From Clostridia bacterium (GTDB taxonomy: Bacteria; Bacillota; Clostridia; Oscillospirales; CAG-382): a DNA stretch of 64,000 nucleotides. This document shows, one piece after another, positions 8,581 through 17,312 of this stretch. The position numbers and the translations under genes are program-made. The stretch is taken from positions 25,922-89,921 of the forward strand of contig JAFSGD010000062.1 in the NCBI GenBank assembly GCA_017434845.1, read 5' to 3'. The first letter of the stretch is position 1. Every line of letters starts with the position of its first letter. Below the pieces are notes generated by a model. That model was given only the letters and a program-made list of their open reading frames with translations, did no database searches and had not been told where the DNA came from.

Positions 8581-9333
8581 GTGGCAAAAGCGATAACGAA
8601 CAAAATAAAGCGCGAGCTTGAAGAATACAGAATATTGCTGAGATCAATTCCCGCGGCTGTGGTTACGCTGTTTGTTGTGAGCGTTATATGCATGAACCTG
8701 CTCGCAAACAAAACGCTGCTTCAGCTTGAATGGATAGCGCTTGACGGCGGAATTCTTATTTCTTGGCTTTCTTTTATGTGCATGGACATGATAACCAAGC
8801 ATTTCGGCGCAAAGGCATCGAACACGATCTCGTTGCTTGCCGCAGCGATAAACCTGCTTACCTGCCTTATATTTTTCGTTGCGAGCGCAATACCCTCGAA
8901 TGCAAACGATTACAGCGCGTTTAACGGAATTTTCGGAGGCACATGGTTTATTTTAATGGGAAGCACGGCGGCGTTTCTCGCCTCGGCGGTTATTAACAAC
9001 GGGCTAAACCGCATTATCGGCAGACTTTTCCGCAAAAACCCCGACGGTAAGCTCGCGTTCGCAACGAGGTCTTATATTTCAACCTTTGTTGCACAGTTTT
9101 TGGATAATTTTATCTTCTCGGTAATAGTTTTCGTTATTTGCGCCCCGATATTTTGGGCCGGCTTTCATTGGACGGTTCTTCAATGCGCGACCTGCGCACT
9201 TACGGGCGCGGTTGCCGAGCTTATAATGGAGATCGCCTTTTCGCCGATTGCCTACCGCATAACAATGCGGTGGAAAAAGGAAGCCGTGGGCAAGGAATAT
9301 CTTGAATTTATTGAAAAGGAAAAGAAAAAATGA
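8581..9333 (+). CDS. VUT-family (queuosine precursor-type) transporter
   Basis: The 250-residue membrane protein has about six hydrophobic helices. It shows the family's acidic motif after the first pair (CMDMITKHFGAKASN). Members such as YhhQ import queuosine precursors, although some VUT proteins may carry other substrates. I prefer GTG 8581: GGAGG ends 8 bases before it, whereas GTG 8572 overlaps that ribosome site. The stop overlaps the start of the SDR gene by four bases, so the two are co-translated. No queuosine biosynthesis gene is nearby to support the substrate. Confidence 0.75.
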   Translation: MAKAITNKIKRELEEYRILLRSIPAAVVTLFVVSVICMNLLANKTLLQLEWIALDGGILISWLSFMCMDMITKHFGAKASNTISLLAAAINLLTCLIFFVASAIPSNANDYSAFNGIFGGTWFILMGSTAAFLASAVINNGLNRIIGRLFRKNPDGKLAFATRSYISTFVAQFLDNFIFSVIVFVICAPIFWAGFHWTVLQCATCALTGAVAELIMEIAFSPIAYRITMRWKKEAVGKEYLEFIEKEKKK

Positions 9334-9983
9334 AGGTTCTTATAACAGGCACCTCGCAGGGCATAGGAAAAGCCATTGCCGAGCTGTTTTTGAAAAACGG
9401 GCACGAGATCATCGGCATAGATCGCTTGGAATCGGGCATTGCCGACCCGCTTTATACCCATTACGTTTGCGATATACGCGAAAAGGAAAAGCTTCCCGAG
9501 ATCGAGGGAATCGAAATACTTATAAACAACGCGGGAACGCAAAACGAGGAAGACATCGACATAAACCTCAAGGCGCTTATTTCGGTTACCGAAAAATACG
9601 CGTTCCGCAAGGGCATTGTTTCGGTTCTTAACATCGGCTCGGCAAGCGGACACACCGGCTCGGAGTTTCCCGAATACTGCGCAAGCAAGGGCGGAGTTCT
9701 TTCCTATACGAAAAACGTTGCGATACGCATCGCTCCCCTCGGTGCAACCTGCAACAGCTTGGACCCCGGCGGAGTGCTTACGCCGCTTAACGAATGCGTT
9801 ATCAACGACAAAGCGCTTTGGAACGCGATAATGGATGAAACTCCGCTTAAGCGCTGGGCAACGCCCGAGGAGATTGCCGAGTGGGCATATTTTTTAACGG
9901 TTACAAACAAATTCTGCACGGGTCAGAACATTCTTGTTGACGGCGGCGAATCGATAAACTACCGCTTTATCTGGAAGGATTAA
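9330..9983 (+). CDS. SDR family NAD(P)-dependent oxidoreductase
   Basis: The 217-residue classical short-chain dehydrogenase has the cofactor motif TGTSQGIGKAIAE (residues 6-18) and NNAGTQ near residue 72. The catalytic Tyr-Lys are in YCASKGG near residue 115, preceded by the Ser-containing segment NIGSASG. It is slightly shorter than typical SDRs (about 250 aa) because the region after the cofactor motif is compact. The substrate cannot be read from sequence. It overlaps the transporter gene upstream (ATGA). Its 3' end overlaps the convergent AI-2E gene by 17 bases. Confidence 0.88.
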   Translation: MKVLITGTSQGIGKAIAELFLKNGHEIIGIDRLESGIADPLYTHYVCDIREKEKLPEIEGIEILINNAGTQNEEDIDINLKALISVTEKYAFRKGIVSVLNIGSASGHTGSEFPEYCASKGGVLSYTKNVAIRIAPLGATCNSLDPGGVLTPLNECVINDKALWNAIMDETPLKRWATPEEIAEWAYFLTVTNKFCTGQNILVDGGESINYRFIWKD

Positions 9984-11070
9984 GCTCGCGCTCGGCTTCG
10001 TTTTTAAGCTCGATCATGCGTTTTATAACTATTGCGCCGAGCGGAAAAACGATCAACCCCGCCAAGCCCATAAGCTTTAATCCGATATACATCGAGGCAA
10101 GCGTTGCAAGCGGCGAAAGACCGATATATTTTCCTATTATCTTCGGCTCGGTTATCTGCCTTATAACCGTTATTGCCGCATAGGTGATAAGCAACCAGGT
10201 TCCGCGCGAGTAGTTGCCTATCAAAAGCGCGCTTATTCCCCAAGGGATAAGCACGGTTCCCGTGCCGAGGATCGGCAGGATATCAACTATCGCGATAACA
10301 AGCGCAAGCACGAAGGCATATTCAACGCCCATAAGCAAAAACGCCGCCAAGAGCTCACAAAAGGTTATTAAAAACAGAAGTCCATAGGCTCTTAAATATT
10401 TGCCCACGGTGTTTGCCAGCTCATCCTTTGCCTTTTTAAGCAGAGGACGAAGCCTTTTCGGGAACAGCGAAAGAAAAAAGCAGTTCACCTTTATTCTGTC
10501 AACGGCAAAATAATAGGTTGCAATTATAACAACGACCGCACTAAGCACCGCCTTGGGCAAAAACGCCGCCGCACCGCCGAGCAGGCTGATTATTCCGCCC
10601 GAGAGCTTTTCGCCGAAGGAAAGAAGCATTCCCCAAAGCTCCTCTTCGAGATTGCCGCGCATTTCCCAAAGCCGATCTCGAACGTCGAAAAAGGGTATCA
10701 TCGAATTTATCTTTTCTATCGCCTGCGCAGCATAGGAATCGTCGCTTCTTATAAGAGCAAGCGTGCTTTTGACCGCGCCCGAAAGCTCTTTTATTTCGGA
10801 AACGAGCTGTTTTCCGAGCGCATAAACCAAAAGCCCCAGCGCGCCCGCCGCAAGCAAAACAACGGTAAGCACAAAGGTGCGCTTCGGAAAGCGCGAATGC
10901 GATTCGGAATATTTAACGACGGGCTTGAAAAACTCGGCGAATACGTATGCGATAATAAACGGAAGCAGCACGCCCCAAAGATAGCTGAACACAAAATAAA
11001 CAAGCGCCGCGCCCACCGCGGCATAAAGAGTTATTACGGCAAATCTTTTGTAAGGCTCTTGCGGTAACAT
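9967..11070 (-). CDS. AI-2E/YtvI-type membrane transporter family protein
   Basis: The 367-residue protein has about eight transmembrane helices. It shows the family's core pattern: paired N-terminal helices (VGAALVYFVFSYLWGVLLPFIIAYVFAEFFKPVV), a soluble helical segment, and the C-terminal PKIIGKYIGLSPLATLASMYIG. Firmicute members include the sporulation protein YtvI. I chose ATG 11070 because it follows GGGGG and starts the family; the longer frame to 11178 would overlap the tRNA promoter and adds unrelated residues. The gene ends within the convergent SDR gene. The transported substrate is unknown; the AI-2 label is historical. Confidence 0.85.
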   Translation of the reverse strand: MLPQEPYKRFAVITLYAAVGAALVYFVFSYLWGVLLPFIIAYVFAEFFKPVVKYSESHSRFPKRTFVLTVVLLAAGALGLLVYALGKQLVSEIKELSGAVKSTLALIRSDDSYAAQAIEKINSMIPFFDVRDRLWEMRGNLEEELWGMLLSFGEKLSGGIISLLGGAAAFLPKAVLSAVVVIIATYYFAVDRIKVNCFFLSLFPKRLRPLLKKAKDELANTVGKYLRAYGLLFLITFCELLAAFLLMGVEYAFVLALVIAIVDILPILGTGTVLIPWGISALLIGNYSRGTWLLITYAAITVIRQITEPKIIGKYIGLSPLATLASMYIGLKLMGLAGLIVFPLGAIVIKRMIELKNEAERELNPSR

Positions 11071-11140
11071 ATTAAAACCCCCGTTCAATTCACTATATAT
11101 GATATTCTTTCCAACGCGATTCCAAATTATAAATTTTCTA

Positions 11141-11169
11141 TTGACAAACCGAAAAACTTGTGGTATATT
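11141..11169 (+). promoter_or_regulatory. tRNA-Glu promoter
   Basis: TTGACA (11141-11146), exactly 17 bp, TATATT (11164-11169). The first tRNA base follows 9 bases after the -10 box, so transcription starts at or near the mature 5' end. Confidence 0.85.
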
Positions 11170-11178
11170 TATTTGCAC

Positions 11179-11253
11179 GGCCTGTTAGTCAAGTGGTTAA
11201 GACGTCGCCCTCTCACGGCGAAGACAGGGGTTCGACTCCCCTACGGGTCACCA
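11179..11253 (+). tRNA. tRNA-Glu (anticodon CTC)
   Basis: The 75-nt cloverleaf has acceptor GGCCTGT paired with ACGGGTC (G-U pairs included). The anticodon stem CGCC/GGCG has the loop CTCTCAC, giving anticodon CTC. The T-arm is AGGGGTTCGACTCCCCT in outline, and CCA is encoded. It reads GAG codons. It stands alone with its own promoter and terminator. Confidence 0.95.
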
Positions 11254-11285
11254 AAAATCCTTCGAACTCGTTCGAAGGATTTTTT
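11254..11285 (+). terminator. tRNA-Glu terminator
   Basis: AAAATCCTTCGAA and TTCGAAGGATTTT form a 13-bp stem with a CTCG loop and trailing T residues, immediately after CCA. Confidence 0.9.
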
Positions 11286-11329
11286 ACTCATTCACTCTTC
11301 ACTTTTCACTCTTCACTATTCTCTAAATC

Positions 11330-11359
11330 AAAAAAAGCACGGACATCCGTGCTTTTTTT
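11330..11359 (-). terminator. Terminator of the leftward GHL lipoprotein operon
   Basis: A/T-flanked GCACGGA/TCCGTGC with seven-base A and T tracts on the two sides works in both directions. It lies 15 bases past the stop of the lipoprotein gene. Confidence 0.88.
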
Positions 11360-11374
11360 GTTACGTAATCAAAT

Positions 11375-14119
11375 TTAATCCAGCAAGCCGAGGGCGTAAT
11401 CGATATCGTGAACATAGGCGCTCTTTACCGATTCGGGAACCTTTGCAGTGCCCGATTCGAGCTCGGCTTTAATGCTTTTAAGCTCGGAGGAAAGCACGAT
11501 TTCGGCGGTTTCTTCGGAAAGGCTTGAAGCAAGCGCTTTTATCCTTTCGCCGAGCGCGCTTATACCCGCAAGCGCCGATTCTTCTGCCTTTTCGGATGTA
11601 AAGCGCGTTGCATAGCGAAGCGATTCGGCGCGGTATCCGAGCATTTCGCAGATCGCATCTGTAAGTTCAACGCCCGAAGCGGTTGCGGGTGTTGCTTTAA
11701 CGCGGAATGCGTTTCTTACGGTTTCGTCATAGCCGCAAAGCGAGATATAGCGCAAAGTGAAGTTTGAGGTTCCCTCAGCGCAAAGCTCATAGGGCATAAC
11801 GAGCTGCTCGACAAGCGATTCATGGGTTGCGCGAACGTAGGTTCCGACCCCGAGAATAAGATCGGTGTGCTCGGTAACCGGCAAGATTTGATTTGCATAA
11901 CCGAGCTGATATTCGGTATCGGCACCGTAGATCATGGGATAGATAGCATCGACGAATCCGTTTTCTATCCATTTTTCGACGTCTTGGTATACATATTTTT
12001 GCCTGTCGTTATAATCGGCAAAACAGGTGAAGCTGACGTTAAGCGCGGGATTTACCTCTTTTACGGTTTGATAAAAGCGCTTTTGATATGCCGAAATAAT
12101 ATCGCGGCGCCATTTGCACCAATCTGCCCAGCGCGGATCGCTTATTTTGATCGTTGCGGGGTTTACGCCGTATTTTTTAACAAAGCCGGAAACCGAGCTT
12201 TCGTTATAGCCGAAATCCTCATAATTGTGCTCTTGATAATAATAAGGAAGCGGATAACGCATATAGTCCGCCTGAACGCCGAAGATGTCATAGCTTTCGG
12301 CAAGTTCCTTAATTACCGCAAGGTTGAACTCCTGAATAACGGGATCGGCAGGGTCGAGCGTTGTTACGTTATCGGGACCCGAGGTTTTGCCCTTGTTGGT
12401 TTTAAGCCATTTATCCTTATAAACGTTTATATAATGGTTTTCGGGATAGCTTACCTTATTATAAACGCTCGAAAAGGCGTTTACCATAACAATAAGCCTT
12501 ATTCCCTGCTTTTTGCATTCCTCGGAAAACGCACCGATATAATCGATGCTTTCATAACCCGGCAGACGCACCAACCCCTCGACCTTTGAGGGATAAACGG
12601 CATAGCCCGCGGCGATATTGTCGATTATAAGGGTGTTAAGCCCAAGCGATGCCGCATAGGCAACGGCATGGGTTATTTCCTCGCGTGTTTTATAATGAAC
12701 GAGAATGCTGTTATCATAGTTATATTCGCCAAGCGTTACCCAAGCGGTTCTGTCTTGGACCGAAATGCTCGGAACCAGCTCTTTTCTGCAATCCTCGGCA
12801 AGCGTTTGAAGCGAAGCCACCGCTTCGGCAAGCACCCTGCCGTTAAAGCCGTTGTTTTCGGCTTGCGCAGAATCGGATTCGAGCGTTCCCAGTGTTGCTT
12901 CGGCTTCGGTTATTCTGCCCGACATATCGGAAATAATGCCCGATGCCTTTTCGAAATCGATATGCGAAAGCTTTCCGACCTGCTTTTTGAACTCATCAAG
13001 AAGCAGATCGCGTTCTTTTTTAAGACGCGCGAGCTCGGTTATGGGCGTTGTTATAATGCAAACGAAGCGCGTGTCGTTTAAAACGGCGTCGTCGCCGACC
13101 GAGGCGATATTCGCAAGCGCAAGCGCGCTGTTGCCCGAAGCCGAGATAACGAATCCGCCCTCGGGTATTGAATTAACGCCGTTCGTTGTTTTATAAACGG
13201 CAATTATTCTGCCCGATGCATCAACCGAAGCCTCGGTTAAGTTCTGCGAGGGCGGCGTTTTTTCGTTTGCATCGGTATAGATAACGAAGCCGTCGTCGGG
13301 GCGGTTTCGATCTTTGCCGATATGAGTCAGGCGCTCAACGGTATAAAGGCTTTTAGAAAGCACGAGTTCGGCATCGTCGCCGACCTTAAGATTGCGAACC
13401 TTATGCTCGTTTATGCTTCCCTGCCCAACGGCAACAACATAGCCCTCCTCGGGAATTCTCGTATCGCCGATATTGTCGCCCGAACGGTTTATTTCGGTTA
13501 TTTTTCCGTCGGCAACGGCAATTTCGGTGCAATAGATATTCGAGCAGGTGGTTGCCGAATACCAGCGCGAATCGAACAAAAAGCCGGTGTCTTCGGCGGT
13601 TCGGGTGGTGTTTTCATAGCCGATCGGAACAACGATATCGCCGCAACGGAAATATTTTTCGGGAAGATAAACGCTTTTTAATACGTCGCCCTTGGCGGTA
13701 TCGCCGACGGCGAATTCGGGCTCGTTCTGACCGCGAAAACGAATAACGCATCCGCTTTCGGGAATCGGCGCGGTCGAGCCCTTTTCGAAAATTGCGGCAA
13801 CGGTTCCGTTAACTATCGCGACGTCAAAAAATCCGTTATCGGATTCGGAAATCTTTTCTGCCGCAGGCTCGCCGAGCTCGCGGTTGTAAATATAAATTCC
13901 GTTTTCGGAAGAATCGGCGTTTATTCCCGATATTTCATATTCGATATCGCCGAGCCTTATTTTCGGCTTGCTTTCGGAATCTTGAGAGGATTCCGACTGT
14001 TCTGTGCCGATATCGTCAGAGCTTTCTGCCGTTTCGCCGTTACAGGAGGCGAAAACGGGCAAAATGAGTGCGCAAAGAACTAATATTCCGAGGCTTTTAA
14101 ACAGTTTTCTGTATTTCAT
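11375..14119 (-). CDS. Lipoprotein with glycoside-hydrolase-like TIM barrel (GHL10/DUF4015 type)
   Basis: The 914-residue exported lipoprotein has a signal peptide ending in the lipobox VFASC (Cys about residue 26), then an acidic Ser/Glu-rich linker. Residues ~50-370 repeat a small beta-rich unit with recurring phrases (PEEGYVVAVGQGS, PESGCVIRFRG, PDDGFVIYTDA, PEGGFVISASG). A helical stretch follows at 375-450. The TIM-barrel domain begins near residue 460 (RTAWVTLGEYNYD) and includes GIRLIVMVNAF, VQADYMRYP and DAIYPMIYG. These resemble family-10-like putative glycosidases of the YngK/DUF4015 group. It probably acts on envelope or dietary glycans outside the cell. It is last in a four-gene operon, 13 bases after the nitroreductase gene. 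The substrate is unknown. Confidence 0.75.
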   Translation of the reverse strand: MKYRKLFKSLGILVLCALILPVFASCNGETAESSDDIGTEQSESSQDSESKPKIRLGDIEYEISGINADSSENGIYIYNRELGEPAAEKISESDNGFFDVAIVNGTVAAIFEKGSTAPIPESGCVIRFRGQNEPEFAVGDTAKGDVLKSVYLPEKYFRCGDIVVPIGYENTTRTAEDTGFLFDSRWYSATTCSNIYCTEIAVADGKITEINRSGDNIGDTRIPEEGYVVAVGQGSINEHKVRNLKVGDDAELVLSKSLYTVERLTHIGKDRNRPDDGFVIYTDANEKTPPSQNLTEASVDASGRIIAVYKTTNGVNSIPEGGFVISASGNSALALANIASVGDDAVLNDTRFVCIITTPITELARLKKERDLLLDEFKKQVGKLSHIDFEKASGIISDMSGRITEAEATLGTLESDSAQAENNGFNGRVLAEAVASLQTLAEDCRKELVPSISVQDRTAWVTLGEYNYDNSILVHYKTREEITHAVAYAASLGLNTLIIDNIAAGYAVYPSKVEGLVRLPGYESIDYIGAFSEECKKQGIRLIVMVNAFSSVYNKVSYPENHYINVYKDKWLKTNKGKTSGPDNVTTLDPADPVIQEFNLAVIKELAESYDIFGVQADYMRYPLPYYYQEHNYEDFGYNESSVSGFVKKYGVNPATIKISDPRWADWCKWRRDIISAYQKRFYQTVKEVNPALNVSFTCFADYNDRQKYVYQDVEKWIENGFVDAIYPMIYGADTEYQLGYANQILPVTEHTDLILGVGTYVRATHESLVEQLVMPYELCAEGTSNFTLRYISLCGYDETVRNAFRVKATPATASGVELTDAICEMLGYRAESLRYATRFTSEKAEESALAGISALGERIKALASSLSEETAEIVLSSELKSIKAELESGTAKVPESVKSAYVHDIDYALGLLD

Positions 14120-14132
14120 AAGCTTAACTCCG

Positions 14133-14648
14133 TTAAATGATAATCACCTTTTGGGTTCTCTCGGCGGGAACGGGATAATCGCAATCGCGGTAGCCGAGAA
14201 TGCAGTTTCCGATGCCGACGTGGCTGTCGGGAACACCGAGCGAACGGGCAAGCTCTCTGCCCTCTTCGGAATCGAAAACCTCTTTTGCGCGATGCACCCA
14301 GCAAGAATCTATTCCCATTGAAAACGCCGCGTTCATAAGGTTGCTCATCGCGCAGGAGCCATCCTCAACGTGTGTGTTGACGCTTCTGTCGGCAAACACG
14401 ACGATAACGGCGGGCGCGTTGTAAAACGGATCGGCATCACTGCCGAGCACAGTCGCGTTCAGCTTCGATATTTTATCGCGTATTTCCTTATCGGTAACGA
14501 CAAGAAACAGCGTGCATCGGCGGTTTCTGCCCGTGGGGGCATAAAGCCCTGCCTCGATAATCGTTTTTATGTCCTCCTTCGAAACGGGACGGTCGCTGTA
14601 TTTTTTAATGCTTCTTCTTTTTATAAGGTTGTTTACGGTTTCGTTCAT
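14133..14648 (-). CDS. Nitroreductase family protein
   Basis: The 171-residue FMN-dependent nitroreductase-fold protein shows the N-terminal signature RRSIKKYSDRPVSKEDI and AGLYAPTGRNRR, which contact FMN phosphate. The C-terminal glycine-rich segment is VGIGNCILGYRD. It is a short version of the family (usually 170-220 aa). Such proteins reduce nitro, quinone or flavin substrates with NAD(P)H. It overlaps the upstream DUF4091 gene by four bases (ATGA), so it is co-translated. Why a nitroreductase sits between two glycosidase-like genes is not evident. Confidence 0.88.
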   Translation of the reverse strand: MNETVNNLIKRRSIKKYSDRPVSKEDIKTIIEAGLYAPTGRNRRCTLFLVVTDKEIRDKISKLNATVLGSDADPFYNAPAVIVVFADRSVNTHVEDGSCAMSNLMNAAFSMGIDSCWVHRAKEVFDSEEGRELARSLGVPDSHVGIGNCILGYRDCDYPVPAERTQKVIII

Positions 14649-16381
14649 GATTTTTCCTCCAATGCCGAAAGCAATGCCTTTTCGGCTTCGCGGTAATCGT
14701 TATAGTCGTAAGACATCATTTTATCGCGTTCCCAAACGCCGTAAAGCTTCTTTATATCGCGTTCCTTTAAAATAAGCGAATATGCCCTCTCGAGCGCTTC
14801 GTTAAGCGAACGCTTTTCGGCTTCCTTAAGCAACACGAAAAGCTTTATGCCGCGATAGAGAGCTTTCCAGCGCAGCGTTAGCAGGGGCGCGCCGTTTTTT
14901 GCGGGATAAACAAGGCAAAGGTCGCCTGCGGGGAACGGGCCGAAGCGAGAATCGTTAAGCGGATCTTCGGTCCAAACGGTATAGCTCCAACGCAAAAAGC
15001 CGTCCATTTTCGCATAAGCCGCAAGGGCGCCGATAAAATAGCAATCGGTAAGCTCGCTTCTTAAAAAGCTGTTGGGTATTTCGGGGGCACAGCAAACGTA
15101 ATAAAGAAAACGCTTTTCGGGCATTTCCGCCTTAAATTGCATGAGCGCATCGTATTCCGAATACATCGCCGAAATATAGGGCGCGAAATCGTAAATATCC
15201 TTGCCGAATTCGTTGACGAACTCGGCGTGATTTATCGCCGTTTTATATTTGAATGCGGGCGCGGTGCCTTTAATGTGTTCTAAGCTCTTGCGATAGGCTT
15301 CGATATCGGCAGGCTCGTCGGCGGCGATGCGAACGCGGTCTATTTGCGCGGTGGATATATAATAGCTCTCGAGCGCCTTTATGTATTCGTCAACCTCAGC
15401 CGCCGAGCGCAAATAATCGAAAGCGCCGCTTTCTTCATCAAAAACGCGGATATGCACGCCGTCGGGATAATCGGGCGCGGTGCGCTTGCCGCCGTATTCG
15501 CAGGTGTCCCAAATGTTAACCAAGCCAAAAACCGAAATGCATTCATCAATGCCGTATTCGGCGCAAAGGTCGATATAGCGTTGCATTACCGAAAAATCGA
15601 ATTCGAGTGCGCCGCTTCGGTTTCGCGTTACCGCGATCATCGAATATTCGAAAAAGTTTGCGTTATAGCGTTGTTCGTTCTGACAGCCCTGACCGTTCCA
15701 CGGGATTTCGGAAGCGATCACCGACACCGATTTAACGCCGAGCTCGCCAAGCGTTTTGCAATATTTTCGGAGAATTTCAAAATGAGCCTCGCTCCAAAGC
15801 GGAACGCCGTAATAACGGGCGACGTTTGAGGGATGCTGCCAAAGATCGAGGTGGAATCCGTTTTGCTTGTTTTCGGGGAAAACGAAATTAAAAACCGAAA
15901 GCGAAATATTGCATTCGCCGACAAGCTCTTCTCTTTCGAAGCCGAAAGAGGAAAACAGCCTTATTTTTCCCGAATAGCTTGTCTTTCTTGCATCGTGCGG
16001 TATTTTTATCTCGCAAAAAACCGAAAGAATGCCGTTTGCATCAGCCTCGACAACGCTGTTGTCGAGAAGCGCATCGGCGCGGCGAAATGCATCATCGCAA
16101 AGCGAAAGAGCAATATGCTTAAGCTCGCTTTCAAGCGGAAACTCAAGCTCGGCACGAAGGTTTTTGCGAAGCGCGTTCTGCGAAAACCACGGCTCGCCCG
16201 AGAGCGAAAGCGCAAAAGCCTCGTCCGCCGAAACAACAAGCTGAAAGGCGGCGGTGTCGTTTTTGCCCGCAACCAGCTCTATTTCTTTCGGAAGCTTTTC
16301 CACACTGTTTTTGTTAAATGCTTTAAGATCGCCCCAAACAAGCTTGAAGCTTTCGGGGCAAAGACCGAAAACGGTTTTCAT
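14645..16381 (-). CDS. DUF4091 domain protein, putative glycoside hydrolase
   Basis: The 578-residue protein has no signal peptide. It has an N-terminal beta-rich domain (residues 1-175) and a TIM-barrel-like middle (KQNGFHLDLWQHPSNVARYYGVPLWSEAHFEILRKYCKTL...). The C-terminal DUF4091 segment has WSYTVWTEDPLNDSRFGPFPAGDLCLVYP near residue 485. DUF4091 proteins resemble glycosidases and often occur in glycan-use loci; the activity has not been assigned here. It starts two bases after the MBL gene stop and overlaps the nitroreductase start, so the four genes form one operon. Confidence 0.8.
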   Translation of the reverse strand: MKTVFGLCPESFKLVWGDLKAFNKNSVEKLPKEIELVAGKNDTAAFQLVVSADEAFALSLSGEPWFSQNALRKNLRAELEFPLESELKHIALSLCDDAFRRADALLDNSVVEADANGILSVFCEIKIPHDARKTSYSGKIRLFSSFGFEREELVGECNISLSVFNFVFPENKQNGFHLDLWQHPSNVARYYGVPLWSEAHFEILRKYCKTLGELGVKSVSVIASEIPWNGQGCQNEQRYNANFFEYSMIAVTRNRSGALEFDFSVMQRYIDLCAEYGIDECISVFGLVNIWDTCEYGGKRTAPDYPDGVHIRVFDEESGAFDYLRSAAEVDEYIKALESYYISTAQIDRVRIAADEPADIEAYRKSLEHIKGTAPAFKYKTAINHAEFVNEFGKDIYDFAPYISAMYSEYDALMQFKAEMPEKRFLYYVCCAPEIPNSFLRSELTDCYFIGALAAYAKMDGFLRWSYTVWTEDPLNDSRFGPFPAGDLCLVYPAKNGAPLLTLRWKALYRGIKLFVLLKEAEKRSLNEALERAYSLILKERDIKKLYGVWERDKMMSYDYNDYREAEKALLSALEEKS

Positions 16382-16383
16382 GG

Positions 16384-17010
16384 TTAAGCCCTCTTCATAT
16401 AAGGATTGTTTCGGCGTTCATCCGAAAGCGTCGAGGGCGCATCGTGGCCGGGGAATATTTCATAATCGCCCGGAAGGTCGCGAAGCGCACGTATCGAGCG
16501 CATAAGCTCTTGCTCGTTGCCGCCGAAATCGGTTCTACCGATGCTGTTTTTGAAAAGAGTGTCGCCGGTGAACATCATTCCGCCGAAAACGTAGCAAACA
16601 CTGCCCTTTGTGTGTCCGGGGGTTGGTATAACGTAAAAATCAAAGCCGGCTATTGAATATTCGCCCTCTTTCGAAAAAGTATATTCGGGCGCATCGAAGG
16701 GGCGCGGATCATAATTTATGATAGCGCTGAACATATCGCGCTCAGTCAGCAGGTGGGCATCGTTTTCGTGAATTGCAACGGGAATGTTATAGCCGCGCAG
16801 ATCGCCCACCGCAAGAATATGGTCGAAGTGGCCGTGGGTAAGCAAAATCAGGCGGCACACCGCATCGGCGCGATGGAGCGCATCCTGAATAAGTGTCAGA
16901 TCGTCGCCCGGATCGATAACTATTGCATCGCGCGAATCGGGCGATTTGAGAATATAGCAGTTGGTCTGCATTATGCCGACCTCAACTCTTTTAACTATCA
17001 TATCCGTCAT
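16384..17010 (-). CDS. MBL-fold metallo-hydrolase (glyoxalase II-like)
   Basis: The 208-residue metallo-beta-lactamase-fold protein has the di-zinc motif LTHGHFDH near residue 59, PGHTKGSVCY near residue 131, TGDTLFKNSIGRTD near residue 150 and the last ligand in FPGHDAPS near residue 190. It resembles small hydroxyacylglutathione hydrolase-like proteins. In Clostridia lacking glutathione the natural thioester is unknown. ATG 17010 follows AGGAGAG. The gene leads a leftward four-gene operon and has a promoter at 17055-17083. Confidence 0.9.
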   Translation of the reverse strand: MTDMIVKRVEVGIMQTNCYILKSPDSRDAIVIDPGDDLTLIQDALHRADAVCRLILLTHGHFDHILAVGDLRGYNIPVAIHENDAHLLTERDMFSAIINYDPRPFDAPEYTFSKEGEYSIAGFDFYVIPTPGHTKGSVCYVFGGMMFTGDTLFKNSIGRTDFGGNEQELMRSIRALRDLPGDYEIFPGHDAPSTLSDERRNNPYMKRA

Positions 17011-17054
17011 TTTAAATCTCTCCTGCCTTACCGAAGATTTTTTTGTTTGATTTT

Positions 17055-17083
17055 ATTATACACTTTACCTTATTAAAAGTAAA
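17055..17083 (-). promoter_or_regulatory. Promoter of the MBL-DUF4091-nitroreductase-GHL operon
   Basis: On the minus strand TTTACT (17078-17083), 17-bp spacer, TATAAT (17055-17060). It is divergent from the miaA promoter. Confidence 0.6.
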
Positions 17084-17227
17084 TAGCGAAAAAGCGCTTT
17101 TCTGCAACAAAAATTTCGCTCGCTTGAAAAGTCTTCTGCCAAAAAGGCATTTTTTCGAAAAGCACCGACGCAAAGAATAAAAAACGCGTATTGAAAAGAC
17201 AATAAAATAAAATTCACCGAAAAACCA

Positions 17228-17255
17228 TTGACTTTACATAACAATGTGTTAAAAT
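17228..17255 (+). promoter_or_regulatory. Promoter upstream of miaA
   Basis: TTGACT (17228-17233), 16-bp spacer, TAAAAT (17250-17255). It probably drives the long rightward run that starts with miaA. Confidence 0.55.
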
Positions 17256-17312
17256 TAAGGATGCGGTATTATGCGCCGCACCTTTATTTTCTTTTTTATT
17301 ATATAGGTGAAC

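Noticed and set aside
11071-11178. Longer N-terminus for the AI-2E family gene
   Set aside because: It would run into the tRNA-Glu promoter, and the extra residues do not fit the family; ATG 11070 has a GGGGG ribosome site.
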